Assembly: GCA_964350245.1 (NCBI GenBank)
Contig: CAYGJC010000002.1
Coordinates: 100,697-164,696 of the forward strand
Length of the DNA: 64,000 nt
Direction: 5' to 3'
Origin: JAJACP01 sp964350245
GTDB taxonomy: Bacteria; Chlamydiota; Chlamydiia; Chlamydiales; JAAKFR01
Position numbers and translations under genes: made by a program
Shown here: positions 27,549-36,635 of the stretch, piece after piece
Layout of the letters: each line of letters starts with the position of its first letter
How positions within the stretch are numbered: the first letter of the stretch is position 1
The notes under the pieces: model-generated
The model's database searches: none
What the model saw: only the letters and a program-made list of their open reading frames with translations
What the model was told of the DNA's origin: nothing

Positions 27549-30488
27549 TTATACACTGTACAACGGTAATGGTCTTTGTAGCAGAGCATTCTCTTTTTCA
27601 AGAAGCTCTTTTCCTGCAAAGCACGTGACAATCCCTTGCTCTATACCGGGGAGAAGATGCTCTTTAACCGCTGCTCGAATTTCTTTTTTAGTTGCCTTAC
27701 GCAGCTGTTGTCGAAATTGTTGCCGGATTTCAGGGGTGCGCCCTCCCCGTTCTCTCCCATAAGCAGAAATGGCGCGACTGCCTGGGGGAGTGGGCGAGTC
27801 TAGATCTTGAAAAAGTCCCATTTTGGCCTCTTCAACGTCAGTGGCACGAAACGTGCCTTTTGCCAGCATTTCGACCGATTCATGGAAGGCCTCAAGAGAT
27901 GCTTTGAGATGAGGATCTCGATAGGTATAGAAGTAAAACTGCCCCGATAGCACTCCATTTACCGCTCCGGTTCCATACGCTCCTCCTTGCTCGCGAATGC
28001 GTTTGTGCAGCACTTTATTTTCCATGATTTCAGAGGCGACACTCAATAGAGCAGCATGGGGATGCGTGTAGCTCACAGAGGGGAAAAGCATTGCGGTAAA
28101 GGCTACAGGAGAAGCAGTTAGCCGGCCTTGAGAGTGGGTCTCGAGAATGGGATAATCTCCGACCCAAGGGGTAAAAGAGCGGTTTGAAATGTCTGTCAGT
28201 CCATAAAACTGCTCTTTTTTGAGTCTCTCAACAGTGTGTGCATCGCAGCTTAAGACCAGCTGTCCTCCTTCCAACCCTAAACAAGTGCTCTTCAATTTTT
28301 CGAGTTTATGAATTAAAGAAGCGGGTTCTTTTTCAAAAGTCTCAACGATCTTTTTTAACTGCCAGTAATAGTCGAGTCCGTACCATACACTGAGCAAAGA
28401 GGAGGGCACTGAGAGTCCCCGTGCGGCGAGATTAACAGCAAAACGGAGAGAGTTATGCTGGATGCTGTTTTTCAGGCCATGAAAGTGCTGCATGAGAAGT
28501 TCTTTAATGCGCGGGATATCTTGAAAATCGACACTCATGACCATATCGCGGAGAAGAGGAAATAAGTGGTCTATCTTATGGTAGAGAGATTTGCCTCGAA
28601 TAGAGAGGCAAGGGCGCATGTGGGAGGGACTATCCACTTGTATCCCAAGATCGAGAGAGACACCTACACCCCCTGTGTGTTCGAGTTGGTAGGCAAGTAG
28701 CTCTTGATAGCTGCGGCCTCCACAACCTAGCTGAGGCAAAAGAACTGAGAAAAGGCGCAGATAGGGCAGATCTTCTGTTTCGATTGCCGGGAGATCAAAA
28801 ATCAGATCGGCATAGAGGAGGTCGTTGGTAAAACAAGGGTGATAGATGAGTTCAAGGTTTTCAAATGTCTCATGTGTGAGCGGAAATTCTTTACCCTCTT
28901 TTGCGACATCTTTCAGCGTCACCTTGGGAAGAACATTTAAATCCTCATTTTCCGACTCCTCCTGTAGAGCAGCAAGAGCTTTGCCCTGTTCAATCAGTGC
29001 GCGCACATCAGGCTCTTTGAGTGTGGAGCCGATTTGAATCAGTTTCTCTTGCTCTTCTTCCACTTCCTGGGCAGCCAGCTCCTTCGCGGGGTGCATCACA
29101 ACGCGCACATAATGCGGGTTATTCAGAAAGTGTTTTTCAATGAGACTCGTCAAGTAGGTGGGATCCTCCACTCGTTTGCGTAGATGGACAAATAGCGTGT
29201 GGATTTGAAGACCGTCTTCAGGGTTACCCCCGTGCTGTTTAAGCAGGCCAGAGCGGAAGAAAAGGTGGAGGCCATAAGGAGAGGAGTTTCCGGTTATTTC
29301 CGTGCGGGAGATTTCGATTTGATGGATGGCTCCGTCGACAAGGTTTTTTGGCAATCCATCCGTCACAAGAGATTTTAGGGTTGTTTCAATCAATTTTTCG
29401 ATAGCCGGAGCGGTATCTGCCTCACATCCTTTGCAATAAAGAACAAAAGGCACTTCACACATGTCCGTTTCAACCAGAGAATCCGTTTGTTTACACAGGC
29501 CTGATTTGAGCAGTTCCATCTTGAGTGGAGCTGCATCTGTTCCCATCAAAACCAGATCAAGAACACAAAGAGCGAGTAGTTCTTCTTGCTCTAAAATAGA
29601 GCAGGTGAGCCATGCCATTCCAACTAGCGTTTTGAAGGTGGCATCTTCCTCTTCAGCAATTGGATACTTCAGTGTTTTTTCCACTCTTTTTTGAAAGCGT
29701 GGCTGTTTGGTTAGGGCAGGCAGAGGCTCTACTTTTTTTACGCCTTCAAGCGCATGCTTTTCTAGAAAATCAAGATGTTTTTTAGTAGGAATGTTTCCGT
29801 AAAAATAGAACAAACAGCGACTTGGATGGTAAAACTTAGCATGAAAGGCCTTCAGCTGTTCATAGGTTAGATGTGGAATTTCTCTGGGTTCTCCTCCTGA
29901 GTTAACACCGTAGGTGATCGCGGGGAAAAGGGCTTCCATCAGGGCCTCTGAGAGACGCGCTTCACCGGTTGCCATGGCGCCTTTCATTTCATTGTAGACG
30001 ATCCCTTTAAAAAGCAGGGGGGTGTTGGGATCTGCTGGGTCTAGAAACTCTAGGCGGTGTCCCTCTTGTAAAAAGCTGAGTTCGGATAACTTAGGCTTAA
30101 ACACTGCATCTATATAAACAGAGAGTAAGTTGTAAAAATCTTTTTTTACCTGCGAGGCGGCTGGGTAGCAGGTGAAATCAGAGCCGGTTAGGGCGTTCAT
30201 GAAAGTATTGAGACTACGTCTATTCATCGCAAAGAAGGGGTCGCGTACGGGATAGTTCTCCGAGCCACAGAGAACAGTGTGCTCGAGGATGTGGGCAACA
30301 CCGGTTGAGTCTTCAGGCCATGTCTTAAAGGAGAGATTGAAGAGATTTTCTTCGTCATCGTTGGCAATGTGCATCACTTGCGCGCCTGTAGGGAGGTGCT
30401 CGAGTTCGATAAGGGTACTTTGGATCTCAGAGATGGGGGTGCAGCGCTTCAGAATGAAGTTGCCATATTTTTCTTTGATGGATTGCAT
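27549..30488 (-). CDS. M16C (PreP/falcilysin-like) zinc metalloprotease
   Basis: 979 residues, the normal size of presequence-protease type M16C enzymes. The inverted zinc motif HILEH is at residues 66-70, followed by the M16C hallmark block with DPFFAMNRRS and TFMNALTGSD near 83-105. A distal Glu lies in YNEMKGAM. The two-half clamp digests unfolded peptides. No signal peptide is present, so it is likely cytoplasmic. It is the second M16 protease in this window (the first at the left edge is exported), as in C. trachomatis. First gene of the M16C-M48-M20 run. Confidence 0.92.
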   Translation of the reverse strand: MQSIKEKYGNFILKRCTPISEIQSTLIELEHLPTGAQVMHIANDDEENLFNLSFKTWPEDSTGVAHILEHTVLCGSENYPVRDPFFAMNRRSLNTFMNALTGSDFTCYPAASQVKKDFYNLLSVYIDAVFKPKLSELSFLQEGHRLEFLDPADPNTPLLFKGIVYNEMKGAMATGEARLSEALMEALFPAITYGVNSGGEPREIPHLTYEQLKAFHAKFYHPSRCLFYFYGNIPTKKHLDFLEKHALEGVKKVEPLPALTKQPRFQKRVEKTLKYPIAEEEDATFKTLVGMAWLTCSILEQEELLALCVLDLVLMGTDAAPLKMELLKSGLCKQTDSLVETDMCEVPFVLYCKGCEADTAPAIEKLIETTLKSLVTDGLPKNLVDGAIHQIEISRTEITGNSSPYGLHLFFRSGLLKQHGGNPEDGLQIHTLFVHLRKRVEDPTYLTSLIEKHFLNNPHYVRVVMHPAKELAAQEVEEEQEKLIQIGSTLKEPDVRALIEQGKALAALQEESENEDLNVLPKVTLKDVAKEGKEFPLTHETFENLELIYHPCFTNDLLYADLIFDLPAIETEDLPYLRLFSVLLPQLGCGGRSYQELLAYQLEHTGGVGVSLDLGIQVDSPSHMRPCLSIRGKSLYHKIDHLFPLLRDMVMSVDFQDIPRIKELLMQHFHGLKNSIQHNSLRFAVNLAARGLSVPSSLLSVWYGLDYYWQLKKIVETFEKEPASLIHKLEKLKSTCLGLEGGQLVLSCDAHTVERLKKEQFYGLTDISNRSFTPWVGDYPILETHSQGRLTASPVAFTAMLFPSVSYTHPHAALLSVASEIMENKVLHKRIREQGGAYGTGAVNGVLSGQFYFYTYRDPHLKASLEAFHESVEMLAKGTFRATDVEEAKMGLFQDLDSPTPPGSRAISAYGRERGGRTPEIRQQFRQQLRKATKKEIRAAVKEHLLPGIEQGIVTCFAGKELLEKENALLQRPLPLYSV

Positions 30489-30548
30489 GCGCCTAATCTA
30501 CTGCAAGACCCTCTTTTTTTGCCTGAAAAATCTCTTTTTGTCGGTTAA

Positions 30549-30603
30549 ACACGTTTTTCCATGGAAAAACGTGTAAATCTACCACCTTTTTCCATGGAAA
30601 AAC
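30549..30603. repeat. two CCATGG-centred palindromes upstream of the ATPase gene
   Basis: A perfect 26-bp palindrome (30549-30574; core TTTTTCCATGGAAAAA) is followed 33 bp centre-to-centre by a second copy sharing TTTTTCCATGGAAAAACGT, with a 16-bp perfect core at 30587-30602. A third half-site (CACGTTTTCC) follows near 30616. They lie between the divergent M16C gene and the AAA_14 ATPase gene, about 70-120 bp before the latter's ATG. They could be operators, or paired hairpins in RNA. Confidence 0.75.
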
Positions 30604-30670
30604 GTTCAAAATCCCACGTTTTCCGAGGGAATAGTGGCTTATAATCTGGAAAAATCTCTATAATTAGGGA

Positions 30671-31972
30671 ATGAAGAGAGATATCTATCAACGTCTTGAG
30701 AAGTGGAAACGGTCTAGGAGACGTAAACCTTTAATATTAAATGGGGCTAGGCAGGTTGGTAAAACCTATTCTCTCAAGCGTTTTGGCAAAATCTCCTACG
30801 AGAAAGTGGCCTATCTGAATTTTGAGAAGGATGAAAAGCTAGCCTACTATTTTGAAGGGAGCTTGGATCCGATTCGATTGATCAAAATGATCAGTATTCA
30901 CACAGAAGTAGAAATTGAACCTGAAAGCACTCTGCTAATTTTTGATGAAATTCAAAACTGTCCAAAGGCGCTCAATAGTCTAAAGTATTTTTGCGAAGAG
31001 GCAAACGCCTATCACGTCGTGGCTGCCGGCTCACTTTTAGGAGTTAAAACAGCACAGGAGGAAGGATTTCCTGTTGGAAAAGTCAATTTTCTCCATTTGT
31101 ACCCTTTGACTTTTTTTGAATTTCTCTCAGCTCTGGGACGGGAAAAAATTCGACTTTTTTTAGAAGAGTATTGTACTTACGAGCCCATCCCTATTCCTAT
31201 GCATGAAACCCTGATAGAGCTTTTGAAACTCTACTTCTTCATTGGAGGAATGCCTGAGGCTGTTGCGGAATATGCCAAGAATGAAAATCTAAAAATCACT
31301 CGAGAGATTCAGCTCGAAATTTTAAGTGCCTACGAAAAGGATTTTGCTAAACATGCTCCACCTAACGAGATTATGAAGATCACAACAATTTGGAAGCAGG
31401 TGCATCGTCAGCTTGCAAAGGAAAATAAGAAATTTGTTTTTGCAGCAATTCGAAAAAGTGCACGCGGTCGGGATTATGAAGAGGCAATCCAGTGGCTTGC
31501 AGATGCTGGGCTCATCCATAAGAGCTATCTCGTTAAGTCTCCTAAATTTCCTCTTAGTGCCTATGCAGATCCGAATATTTTCAAGCTATTTTTAGCAGAT
31601 GTAGGGTTGTTGGGCGCCCAAAGCAATCTCTCCTCCCAAACAATCATCGATGGAAACCTCTTGTTTACAGAATTTAAAGGATCCCTTACTGAGAATTATG
31701 TGGCGCAAGAGTTAATCGCTAACCGGCAACGAGAGATCTATTATTGGACAAGTGAAGGCGCAGCAGAAGTGGATTTCTTAATCGATGAGGATCACGAGAT
31801 CTATCCTTTGGAAGTGAAAGCGGGCGCGAGTCAGAAGAAAAAGAGTTTGCTGGTTTACAAGAACAAGTATGCACCTAGCAAGTTGATCCGTTCCACTACG
31901 CTGAATTTAAAACACGACGGCGAGATCTACAATTACCCCCTCTACCTTATCTCCCGTCTCTCGTTTTTTTGA
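30671..31972 (+). CDS. AAA_14/DUF4143 ATPase
   Basis: 433 residues. Walker A GARQVGKT at 25-32 and Walker B LLIFDE at 88-93 define the AAA_14 domain; the C-terminal DUF4143 domain carries a PD-(D/E)xK-like signature (EVDFLID near 366, then PLEVKAG). The role of this large family is not established; copies are scattered in accessory DNA of many bacteria and archaea, often many per genome. ATG 30671 has a weak ribosome site. It is preceded by palindromes and ends 26 bp inside the convergent CPBP gene. Confidence 0.85.
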   Translation: MKRDIYQRLEKWKRSRRRKPLILNGARQVGKTYSLKRFGKISYEKVAYLNFEKDEKLAYYFEGSLDPIRLIKMISIHTEVEIEPESTLLIFDEIQNCPKALNSLKYFCEEANAYHVVAAGSLLGVKTAQEEGFPVGKVNFLHLYPLTFFEFLSALGREKIRLFLEEYCTYEPIPIPMHETLIELLKLYFFIGGMPEAVAEYAKNENLKITREIQLEILSAYEKDFAKHAPPNEIMKITTIWKQVHRQLAKENKKFVFAAIRKSARGRDYEEAIQWLADAGLIHKSYLVKSPKFPLSAYADPNIFKLFLADVGLLGAQSNLSSQTIIDGNLLFTEFKGSLTENYVAQELIANRQREIYYWTSEGAAEVDFLIDEDHEIYPLEVKAGASQKKKSLLVYKNKYAPSKLIRSTTLNLKHDGEIYNYPLYLISRLSFF

Positions 31973-32753
31973 AATATTTCTGTTTGTTTGAAAGCACAAG
32001 AATCGCAGCGAGGAGAGTGAGTAGTCCCGTTTCAATGCACTTGGTCTGCGGTTCCATTTGGAGAGCTTCTTGGGAGAGGTTAATGACAAAATGAAACAAA
32101 ATAGCCAGTAGAATACTCTCCCGGTTCAAGTGGTACATCCAGCTAATAATGAATGCGATTGGTATAACGCTCACCATAAAATTCACGGCATACCAGACAT
32201 TTTCTTGGTAAAGGGTGTATTGGTAGTAATCCTTAATAAAAAAAAGCGGAAAGTGCCAAAAAGCCCAGAGCACACCAAAAATCAAGGTCGCGGTGAAGTA
32301 GTTATATCTCTCCTCCAAACTTTCGATTGCATAACCTCGCCAGCCCAACTCTTCAAAGCTGGCCGCCAGAAAAAGAACAAGAAAAACAGGAAACACTCCT
32401 GCATGAAAGGAAAAACGTTCAGAAAAATGAAATTGCTCCGAAGAGAGGCCAAATAAAAGTGAGAGCGTGATCGATAGTAGAACCACTATGGGCATGATGA
32501 CCAACATCAGAGGCAGAGTGGAGAGCTGAATACGTTTGACGTTGAAAAGCTTGTTAAAAAACTCTTTTTTAAGCTCTTTGTGCTTCCAAGTCAGCCATAG
32601 TGCTGTGCCAAATGGAGCTAGTAATCCCGGAATGAGGAGGAGTGAGTAGAGCGCTCCGCTCTGCTCTTGATAGCTGAGATAGGCCGCAAGAAACCAGCTG
32701 AAGCAGGTAATCAGAAAGGTAACGATGTAAAATTTAAGAGGTTTAAATAGCAC
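31947..32753 (-). CDS. CPBP family intramembrane metalloprotease (Rce1/Abi type)
   Basis: 268 residues with about eight hydrophobic segments. The family motif EELGWRGYAIE (EExxxR) lies near 134-144, and further motif His residues are present in FWHFPLFF and ILFHFVINL. Bacterial CPBP proteins are glutamic-type intramembrane proteases involved in bacteriocin immunity or anti-sigma processing. It overlaps the outer-membrane gene upstream by 11 bp and probably shares its transcript. The target is unknown. Confidence 0.87.
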   Translation of the reverse strand: MLFKPLKFYIVTFLITCFSWFLAAYLSYQEQSGALYSLLLIPGLLAPFGTALWLTWKHKELKKEFFNKLFNVKRIQLSTLPLMLVIMPIVVLLSITLSLLFGLSSEQFHFSERFSFHAGVFPVFLVLFLAASFEELGWRGYAIESLEERYNYFTATLIFGVLWAFWHFPLFFIKDYYQYTLYQENVWYAVNFMVSVIPIAFIISWMYHLNRESILLAILFHFVINLSQEALQMEPQTKCIETGLLTLLAAILVLSNKQKYFKKTRDGR

Positions 32754-34290
32754 AGGTCCTCTTACAGAAATAGTAAGAGAGACCGACTGTTACGGCATGA
32801 TTCTGCAAGTGGCTGGAAAGCGTGTTGTCGATTGTCACGACTCGTGCAGAATTGTCTTGGCCAACGGCTGTTTTGCCCAGTGAGAGCGTCTTATAGCTTG
32901 TCAGTACATAATCAGCTCGCAGGTGGAGTTTAGCTGTGAGCAGTTGTTCTACTCCCAACCCCAAGCGAAAAGCTGCCTTCCACTGGTGTGGTGTAGAGTG
33001 GACAGGAACAGACCAGCTGACCCCTCCCCCTGAGCGAGCTGAAAGAGCGTTAGAACGCACTTTTATCTGAGCCGCTGAGACGCCTATTTTTCCATAAAGG
33101 AGCGTGAAGGAAGTGAGAAGGGCGCCGGGTTTCAGGTCGAATCCGTATTGCCAGGTAGAGGTTTTCACTGAAAGGTCGTAGGAGGTAGAAAAGTTCACGC
33201 TTGCAGCGGGAATGGAGAGTAGAGCGATTCCTGCATCGTTCATGGATGTATGAGAGGTTGCAGAGGCAAAAAGCTCCTCTCCCAAGTAGAGTCGTTTCCA
33301 TACAGCTCCATACCCAAGGTAGAGCGCTCCCTGAAATTGATTTTGATCCAGCTGAGATACAGGGTCTACCGGCTGTATAAGGCCTCCTAACTGTGGATTT
33401 CTCCCAGTCGCACTTCCGCCCAGAGTAGCAGTTAGAGCGCTGCCGCCTAAAGCGCCTCCCAAATAGTAACCCTGGTAGGCAGAGAGGCCACAACACGGAT
33501 CCCAGCAGATCGCATCTAAGCAAGAAAAGCGATAACAGAGTCCTAGCATTACAGCATGGTCATAGAGATGGATTGAGGTGTCGCTACTCACGGTGATCGG
33601 TCTACCTTCTGCGCTTGTGCCTGCTCGGCTGCCCTGTTTCGCCACGGTACCAAAGTCTGAGTAAATATAATCGGCGCGCAGTGTAAACCGCTCGGTGAGT
33701 CCATGCTCTAGTCCACATCCAGCGCGCAACGCAAGCACTGTCTTGCTTTCAGATAGCGAGAGAGGTAAGTTCCAGAAATCGGTGTCATTCGTGCCTAAGT
33801 TTGCCGTTTCTGTTTTTAAAGAGAGTCGGGCCGCGCTTACACCGAGACGACCATAAAGTAGAGTGGCCACAGTAGGAGACCATCCAGGTAGAAAGTCAAT
33901 ACCGTACTGACAGCTTTTGATTGTACTTTCATTGAGCGCAGAGATTGTGAAGTTTTGTCCCAAATCTAGGAATAAGGCAGTCGTGTGTTGTGCGCTCTTG
34001 AGATCAGCGGAACCAAACTGGATAATGCCTTCTGCTGCGAGATAAAAAGAGTCCCATGCCGCTCCATATCCAGCGTAGAGCATACCGGTAGCACCTCGAT
34101 CAAACAAGTCAGGTTGTAGATCCAACGGATAGGTAGATAAACCATCGGTTAAAAAAGTGTAGGTTCCAAGAGCGCTTCCCTTTTGAGAGCCTTCTGTTAA
34201 GTGTCCTCCTGCAGACGCTCCCACGTAGCCGCCTTGGAACGCGATCAAGGAAGAGCATCCCATCATCAAGGCAAACAGAACATGTCTCAT
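32743..34290 (-). CDS. outer-membrane protein with two tandem beta-barrel domains
   Basis: 515 residues from ATG 34290 (AGAAGG at 7 bp); an ATG 15 bases upstream encodes that ribosome site in its own codons. Signal peptide about 1-18. Two homologous halves (about 20-255 and 260-515) each show GGYVG/GYYLG..GG at the start, then AGYGAAW/LGYGAVW, YGIDFLPG/YGFDLKPG, LLYGRLGVSAA/LLYGKIGVSAA, LRADY and a terminal LGLCYRF/VGLSYYF. Each half looks like an OmpA/Lom-type 8-10-strand barrel. Alternating Gly/aromatic strands dominate. The function is unknown; a surface role is inferred. It lies between an MFS pump and a CPBP protease. Confidence 0.82.
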   Translation of the reverse strand: MRHVLFALMMGCSSLIAFQGGYVGASAGGHLTEGSQKGSALGTYTFLTDGLSTYPLDLQPDLFDRGATGMLYAGYGAAWDSFYLAAEGIIQFGSADLKSAQHTTALFLDLGQNFTISALNESTIKSCQYGIDFLPGWSPTVATLLYGRLGVSAARLSLKTETANLGTNDTDFWNLPLSLSESKTVLALRAGCGLEHGLTERFTLRADYIYSDFGTVAKQGSRAGTSAEGRPITVSSDTSIHLYDHAVMLGLCYRFSCLDAICWDPCCGLSAYQGYYLGGALGGSALTATLGGSATGRNPQLGGLIQPVDPVSQLDQNQFQGALYLGYGAVWKRLYLGEELFASATSHTSMNDAGIALLSIPAASVNFSTSYDLSVKTSTWQYGFDLKPGALLTSFTLLYGKIGVSAAQIKVRSNALSARSGGGVSWSVPVHSTPHQWKAAFRLGLGVEQLLTAKLHLRADYVLTSYKTLSLGKTAVGQDNSARVVTIDNTLSSHLQNHAVTVGLSYYFCKRTCAI

Positions 34291-34301
34291 ACTAAACCTT
34301 C

Positions 34302-35543
34302 TCATTCATGGAGTAAACGTTGTCTTCTACGCACAACATAGACCAGAAGAAATAGGAAACTGATAAAAATAAGTAGTGCGCAGACGAAAAGAAGCGGCTC
34401 GATTGAAAAGCCGGCAATAATTCCCCCAAAAAAGGGGCCCAAAAATTGACTCAAGGCCAGCATTGCCTGTCCAATGCCTAATGCTTTTCCTTGATGTGCT
34501 GGAGACGAGCCTGTGGAGATCAAAGAGAGAGAATTTCCCCACGTCACTGCGGCAAAAATACCCGCGATACTGTAAGAGGTAATGAAGTAAAAATAAAAGT
34601 CAGCGACTGCTGAGAAAAAGAAAAAAAGGCAGGTGAAAAAGAGGCTCCACAAGGTGATTTTCCAAAGCGAGGAGTGCTCAATTAACCAGCGACTGGCTAA
34701 TCCTGCCGACAAAGTCCAGAGACTTCCCAGCGAGACAAAAAGCCAAATAATTGCCCACTCATTCACCCGAAACTTTTCAATCGAAATGGGTGCCGCCCAC
34801 TCAACTGCGAGCGTAAAGCCAAGAAACCAGAAAAAAAGGACCAGGTAGAGCACACGGAGTTGCTTTTTTTCAAGAGGAAGCAGGAGAGAGCGGGAGGGAG
34901 TGGAATCTTGAGCAAAAAACGTCTCACGATAAAATCCTCTCAAAAGAACCAGCGCGATGAGCGAGAGAATGGCTACAAACCAGAAAGGAGTAGAAGGGTG
35001 AATCGATCTTAGGGTTTGCGCTCCCATGAAGGAGGAGCCCACGAAAATGGCCACAATCCAGCTGAGGCCCAGTAGCGCGGCAATTAGACTAAAGGTCTTG
35101 GCTCGCGCTCTTTTTTTTGTATACATATCCGCTGTGATGGCCAGGCAGATGGCCAGACTCCCTCCAAAAAATCCTGCCACAAGACGACCCACAACCATCA
35201 ACCAGTAGAGCTGCAAAAGAACAGCAAGAGCGGTGATCATATATCCAAAGGCTGTTCCGGCGAGGGTCCAGGTGAGTGTTTTTTTTCGTCCATATTGATC
35301 GGCTAGGCTACCAAATAGGGGCGCACCGAAAAACTGTGCGAGAGGAAAGGCGGCAAATAAAAGGGCAAATCCCACGTTCCGTCCTATCTCTGAGCTAACA
35401 GAGGGAAGAAGACCAAAAGTAGGGTCCAGAATAAGCGTGGGAAACAAAAGGAAAAGGGCGGCAAATCCAAAATTATCGAGAAAAAGAATGGCAAAAACAG
35501 AGATGAGTGACTGCCGCCGGCTTGAAATTTTAGGATACCCCAT
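34302..35543 (-). CDS. MFS transporter, TetA-like
   Basis: 413 residues with 12 hydrophobic segments. Between TM2 and TM3 is the MFS motif A (GSLADQYGRKKTLTW, about 82-96); the N-terminal half has the TCR/Tet family look (FGAPLFGSLADQYGR). It is probably a drug or metabolite exporter; substrate unknown. It shares 26 bp of spacing after nrdB's end and leads into the outer-membrane gene, so could form a pump-porin-protease operon. No clear ribosome site at its ATG. Confidence 0.88.
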   Translation of the reverse strand: MGYPKISSRRQSLISVFAILFLDNFGFAALFLLFPTLILDPTFGLLPSVSSEIGRNVGFALLFAAFPLAQFFGAPLFGSLADQYGRKKTLTWTLAGTAFGYMITALAVLLQLYWLMVVGRLVAGFFGGSLAICLAITADMYTKKRARAKTFSLIAALLGLSWIVAIFVGSSFMGAQTLRSIHPSTPFWFVAILSLIALVLLRGFYRETFFAQDSTPSRSLLLPLEKKQLRVLYLVLFFWFLGFTLAVEWAAPISIEKFRVNEWAIIWLFVSLGSLWTLSAGLASRWLIEHSSLWKITLWSLFFTCLFFFFSAVADFYFYFITSYSIAGIFAAVTWGNSLSLISTGSSPAHQGKALGIGQAMLALSQFLGPFFGGIIAGFSIEPLLFVCALLIFISFLFLLVYVVRRRQRLLHE

Positions 35544-35569
35544 AGAGGCATCCTAAAATTTATTTAGAT

Positions 35570-36616
35570 TTAGGTCCAGGTGAGATTTCCTGCTGTTTGG
35601 TACTCGGTAACCCGTGTTTCGAAAAAGTTTTTCTCTTTATTCAAATCAATGGTTTCGCTCATCCAAGGAAAGGGGTTTTTCGACTTATAAATGGCTTTAA
35701 TCCCGATCCGCTCTAAGCGACGATCTGCGATGTGCTGCACATAATCTCGAAACATCGAAGCGCGCAGTCCCAAGATCCCTTTAGGTAAGCAGTCCTCAGC
35801 ATACGCGATTTCAAGCTCTACAGCCTCTTGAATCAACTCAACAACATGTGCTTGGAACTCAGGTGTCCATAGTTCTGGGTTTTCTTCTTTAATTCCGTTG
35901 ATCAAATCGATTCCAAAGTTGAGGTGAATGGTCTCATCACGGAGGATATACTGATACTGCTCACCAATTCCGGTCATGCGATTTTGCCGCTGAAAAGACA
36001 GAATCATCACAAAACCACTGTAGAAAAAGATTCCTTCCATGATCAAGTAGTAGCCAATCAGATTTTCTAAGAATTTTTGTGCTCCCTCAAAGGTCTTTGT
36101 GGTAAAGCCCTCTTCTAAAACATCAGCTGTGAGCTTCATCTCAAAGGCATCTTTGTTTTTGATCACAGGGATTTCGTTATACATGTTAAAGACCTCTCCC
36201 TCATCGAGGCCAAGCGACTCACAAATATAGAGAAAGGTGTGCGAGTGTACAGCCTCTTCAAAGGCTTGACGGAGCAAATACTGGCGCGCTTCTGGATTTG
36301 TGATGTGCCGAAAAATAGCCAGAACGATGTTATTGCCAACCAGGCTTTCAGCTGTGCTGAAAAACCCTAGGTTACGCATAATCACACGCCGCTCATCTTC
36401 TGATAGGGCATTGGATTTCCACAGCTCGATATCTTTGGACATCGGCACTTCTGTAGGAAGCCAGTTATTGGCGCATCCGTTTAAGTAGTGCTCCCATGCC
36501 CACTTGTATTTTAAAGGCATGAGCTGATTGACATCGACTGTATTACAGTTGATCAGTCTCTTTTCCTTAACATTGACTCTTTTTGCTTCCGCAACCTCTT
36601 CTTTTGCTGCTAACAT
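35570..36616 (-). CDS. nrdB: class Ic ribonucleotide reductase small subunit
   Basis: 348 residues. Carries the metal cofactor that starts the radical for dNTP synthesis. Ligands visible: Glu90 (STAESLVGN), Glu121 and His124 (FEEAVHSH), and the later ExxH (DETIHLNFG). The position that is Tyr in class Ia is Phe128 (HSHTFLY), the class Ic hallmark known from C. trachomatis NrdB, whose cofactor is Mn/Fe. The C-terminal tail that docks on NrdA is present (ends AGNLTWT). GAGGA site; 19 bp after nrdA. Confidence 0.97.
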   Translation of the reverse strand: MLAAKEEVAEAKRVNVKEKRLINCNTVDVNQLMPLKYKWAWEHYLNGCANNWLPTEVPMSKDIELWKSNALSEDERRVIMRNLGFFSTAESLVGNNIVLAIFRHITNPEARQYLLRQAFEEAVHSHTFLYICESLGLDEGEVFNMYNEIPVIKNKDAFEMKLTADVLEEGFTTKTFEGAQKFLENLIGYYLIMEGIFFYSGFVMILSFQRQNRMTGIGEQYQYILRDETIHLNFGIDLINGIKEENPELWTPEFQAHVVELIQEAVELEIAYAEDCLPKGILGLRASMFRDYVQHIADRRLERIGIKAIYKSKNPFPWMSETIDLNKEKNFFETRVTEYQTAGNLTWT

Positions 36617-36635
36617 CTTTTAAATCCTCTTTTTA

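Noticed and set aside
30549..30630. CRISPR-like array
   Set aside because: Only two or three copies of a palindrome with no regular spacers and no cas genes.
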